A DNA stretch of 64,000 nucleotides from Embleya sp042956465 (GTDB taxonomy: Bacteria > Actinomycetota > Actinomycetes > Streptomycetales > Streptomycetaceae). Shown piece by piece: positions 62,230-64,000 of the stretch. Within the stretch, counting starts at the first letter, position 1, and each line of letters begins with the position of its first letter. The notes under the pieces are model-generated. The model did no database searches, was not told the DNA's origin, and was given only the letters and a program-made list of their open reading frames with translations. The stretch spans positions 1 to 64,000 of the forward strand of contig NZ_JBIBGL010000006.1 of NCBI RefSeq assembly GCF_042956465.1. The letters run 5' to 3'. A program made the position numbers and the translations under genes.

Positions 62230-62245
62230 GGTTCGTGGCCATACC
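62230..62245. promoter_or_regulatory. Regulator binding site, copy 2 (ligase / regulator)
   Basis: GGTTCGTGGCCATACC, followed by TTATGG. It lies between the divergent FadR/GntR gene (start 62198) and the ligase gene (start 62282), in the only AT-richer part of the spacer, so it can control both. Confidence 0.6.
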
Positions 62246-62281
62246 TTATGGCTTCCGGTTGGACCGACAGGAGGCATTCCC

Positions 62282-63649
62282 TTGGCAGACCGAACGCCCC
62301 CGCTGTCCGTCGACGAGCTGCGCGCACTCGTCGACTCCGGGGAGATCGACACGGTAGTCCTGGCCTTCACCGACATGCAGGGCAGGCTCCAGGGCAAACG
62401 CTTCGCCGCCCGCTTCTTCCTGGACGACACGCTCGCCCACGGCACCGAGGGCTGCAACTACCTGCTCGCCGTGGACACCGACATGAACACCGTGGCCGGC
62501 TACGCGATGTCGTCCTGGGAACGCGGATACGGTGACTTCGTGATGCGCCCCGACCCGGCCACCCTGCGTCGCACCCCCTGGCATCCCGGCACCGCGCAGC
62601 TCAACGCGGACCTGCTGTGGCACGACGGCTCCCCGGTCGCGGCCTCGCCGCGACAGATCCTGCGCCGCCAACTCGACCGACTCGCCGAGCACGGCTGGAC
62701 CGCTTACGCCGGCACCGAACTCGAGTTCATCGTCTTCAAGGACACCTACGAGGCCGGCTGGGACCGCGCCTACCGCGGCATGACACCCGCCAACCAGTAC
62801 AACGTCGACTACTCGGTGCTGGGCACCGGCCGGGTCGAACCGCTGCTGCGCCGGATCCGCAACGAGATGGGTGCGGCCGGGATGACGGTGGAGTCGGCCA
62901 AGGGCGAGTGCAACCTCGGCCAACACGAGATCGCCTTCCGCTACGACGACGCGCTGACCACGTGCGACCAGCACACCGTCTACAAGACCGGAGCCAAGGA
63001 GATCGCCGCGCAGGAGGGCATGTCGCTCACCTTCATGGCCAAGTACGACGAGCGCGAGGGCAACTCGTGCCACATCCACCTGTCCCTGCGCGACGCCGAC
63101 GGCCGGCCGGTGCTGGCCGACGACAGCGGTGTGTACGGGATGTCGAAGACGATGCGGCACTTCCTGGCGGGGCAACTCGCCGCGATGCGCGAGTTCACCC
63201 TGCTGTACGCGCCCAACATCAACTCGTACAAGCGCTTTCGGCCCGGATCGTTCGCGCCGACCGCGGTCGCCTGGGGTCCGGACAACCGGACCTGTGCGCT
63301 GCGGGTGATCGGACACGGCCACTCGCACCGCTTCGAGAACCGCCTCCCCGGCGGCGACGTGAACCCCTACCTCGCGGTCGCCGGGATGATCGCGGCCGGC
63401 CTGTACGGGATCGAGCACGAACTCGAACCCGGCGACGCCTGCACCGGCAACGCCTACACCGGCGACGCGCCGCACGTGCCCGGCACGCTGCGCGAGGCCG
63501 CCGGACTGTGGGCCGCCTCGAAGATCGCCGAGGACGCCTTCGGCGCCGAGGTGGTGGCCCACTACCTGCACATGGCGCAGGTCGAGCAGGACGCGTACGA
63601 CACGGCAGTCACCGACTGGGAGCGCTTCCGCTCCTTCGAGCGCATGTAA
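62282..63649 (+). CDS. Glutamine synthetase-like gamma-glutamyl-amine ligase
   Basis: 455 residues from TTG with AGGAGG seven bases upstream; an ATG 18 codons earlier (62228) lies across the operator and is less likely. GS family core: beta-grasp N-terminal domain ending MRPDPATLRRTPWHPGTAQL, ELEFIVFKDTYE (metal Glu), AKGECNLGQHEIAFRYDDAL, NSCHIHLSLRD, and NSYKRFRPGSFAPTAVAWGPDNR. Streptomycete paralogues of this type (GlnA4/GlnA3 class) glutamylate ethanolamine or polyamines rather than ammonia. With an ethanolamine-type permease nearby, gamma-glutamylethanolamide synthesis is the best inference. Confidence 0.85.
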   Translation: MADRTPPLSVDELRALVDSGEIDTVVLAFTDMQGRLQGKRFAARFFLDDTLAHGTEGCNYLLAVDTDMNTVAGYAMSSWERGYGDFVMRPDPATLRRTPWHPGTAQLNADLLWHDGSPVAASPRQILRRQLDRLAEHGWTAYAGTELEFIVFKDTYEAGWDRAYRGMTPANQYNVDYSVLGTGRVEPLLRRIRNEMGAAGMTVESAKGECNLGQHEIAFRYDDALTTCDQHTVYKTGAKEIAAQEGMSLTFMAKYDEREGNSCHIHLSLRDADGRPVLADDSGVYGMSKTMRHFLAGQLAAMREFTLLYAPNINSYKRFRPGSFAPTAVAWGPDNRTCALRVIGHGHSHRFENRLPGGDVNPYLAVAGMIAAGLYGIEHELEPGDACTGNAYTGDAPHVPGTLREAAGLWAASKIAEDAFGAEVVAHYLHMAQVEQDAYDTAVTDWERFRSFERM

Positions 63650-63660
63650 GGATCAAGGCG

Positions 63661-64000
63661 TTGTCCCAGCAGCACGAACAACACGACCGACCCGACCCGG
63701 ACGGCCCGCACGAGCACGACATCCTCGACCCCACCACCGAGGAGGTCGTCGCGACCGTCCGGGCGAGTTCGGCGCACGACGTCGACGCCGCGGTGGCCCG
63801 GGCCGGCCGCGCCGCCGCGCACTGGGCGGCCTGCGCCCCCGGCGACCGGGCCCGCATCCTGCGCCGCTTCGCGGTCGTCGTGGACGAGCACCTGGAGGAA
63901 CTCGCCCGCCTGGAGGTGCGCGAGGCTGGCCACCCGATCGGCAACGCCCGCTGGGAGGCGGGCAACGTCCGCGACCTGCTCGACTACGCCGCCGGCGGCG
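63661..64000 (+). CDS. Aldehyde dehydrogenase, N-terminal part (cut by window edge)
   Basis: 113 residues visible from TTG, 11 bp after the ligase stop, with AAGGA in the gap. The start ILDPTTEEVVATVRASSAHDVDAAVARAG is the standard NAD(P)-aldehyde dehydrogenase N-terminus, then RARILRRFAVVVDEHLEELARLEVREAGHPI. Catalytic Cys and Glu lie beyond the window. In this pathway it would oxidise the gamma-glutamyl aminoaldehyde before the amidotransferase-like hydrolase releases glutamate. Confidence 0.88.
   Translation, partial: MSQQHEQHDRPDPDGPHEHDILDPTTEEVVATVRASSAHDVDAAVARAGRAAAHWAACAPGDRARILRRFAVVVDEHLEELARLEVREAGHPIGNARWEAGNVRDLLDYAAGG

Overview
The window is high-GC actinobacterial chromosome. 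It shows strong G/C preference at third codon positions, many GTG and TTG starts, 4-bp start/stop overlaps, and families typical of Streptomycetaceae: SAM-dependent methyltransferases of the Methyltransf_19/DUF574 type, DUF5947, DUF6084, DUF2795 and DUF2267. A Streptomyces-like genus (Streptomyces, Kitasatospora, Embleya, Yinghuangia) is the best inference; the sequence does not settle the species. I saw no insertion sequence, phage gene, CRISPR array or rRNA. Apart from one odd tRNA-like element, it reads as ordinary chromosome.

Layout. 1-3 kb: two tandem paralogous secreted M4 metallopeptidases, one cut by the left edge. 3.2-8.7 kb: small hypothetical genes, a DUF2795 protein, an M15-like lipoprotein, a methyltransferase and a TetR regulator. 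8.7-9.45 kb: a stop-poor, GC-rich tract without a recognisable gene. 9.45-13.7 kb: a zinc uptake operon (Zur box, substrate-binding lipoprotein, ATPase, two permeases, Fur/Zur regulator with an unusual insert). 14-20 kb: CBS-domain protein, universal stress protein, epoxide-hydrolase-like enzyme, alkylguanine-DNA methyltransferase, a GNAT enzyme, and a DapB-like dehydrogenase paired with a carboxymuconolactone-decarboxylase-fold protein. 20.4 kb: an atypical tRNA-like element. 20.6-28.4 kb: XRE-cupin regulator divergent from an MFS exporter, lipoprotein, metallo-beta-lactamase-fold hydrolase, amidase, methyltransferase, DUF2267. 29.5-33 kb: an exonuclease/phosphatase-like protein plus a Tat-exported phospholipase C. 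33-39 kb: GlgX debranching enzyme, rhomboid-like membrane protein, MmpL transporter, SRPBCC protein.

The most novel-looking locus is 39.5-41.5 kb. A 63-residue precursor peptide, an ATP-grasp ligase and an intact kinase-fold protein are packed into a translationally coupled trio. This looks like a graspetide (omega-ester peptide) pathway in which a kinase-like enzyme takes the place usually held by a methyltransferase. It is followed by an SGNH hydrolase, an MFS exporter and a TetR regulator, with a duplicated operator in the divergent promoter.

45.4-58.9 kb is one long hydrogenase operon. It encodes the small and large subunits of a group 1h (actinobacterial, high-affinity) [NiFe] hydrogenase, four conserved accessory genes of unknown function, the maturation endopeptidase, a 32-residue membrane peptide, and HypA, B, F, C, D and E. 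Nearly all junctions overlap by 4-8 bp. The products would let the cell oxidise trace atmospheric H2.

58.9-64 kb is a gamma-glutamylation pathway for ethanolamine or another small amine: a class-I glutamine-amidotransferase-like hydrolase, an ethanolamine-type permease, a FadR/GntR regulator, a glutamine-synthetase-like ligase and an aldehyde dehydrogenase cut by the right edge. A shared 16-bp motif in front of both the permease and the ligase marks the probable regulon.
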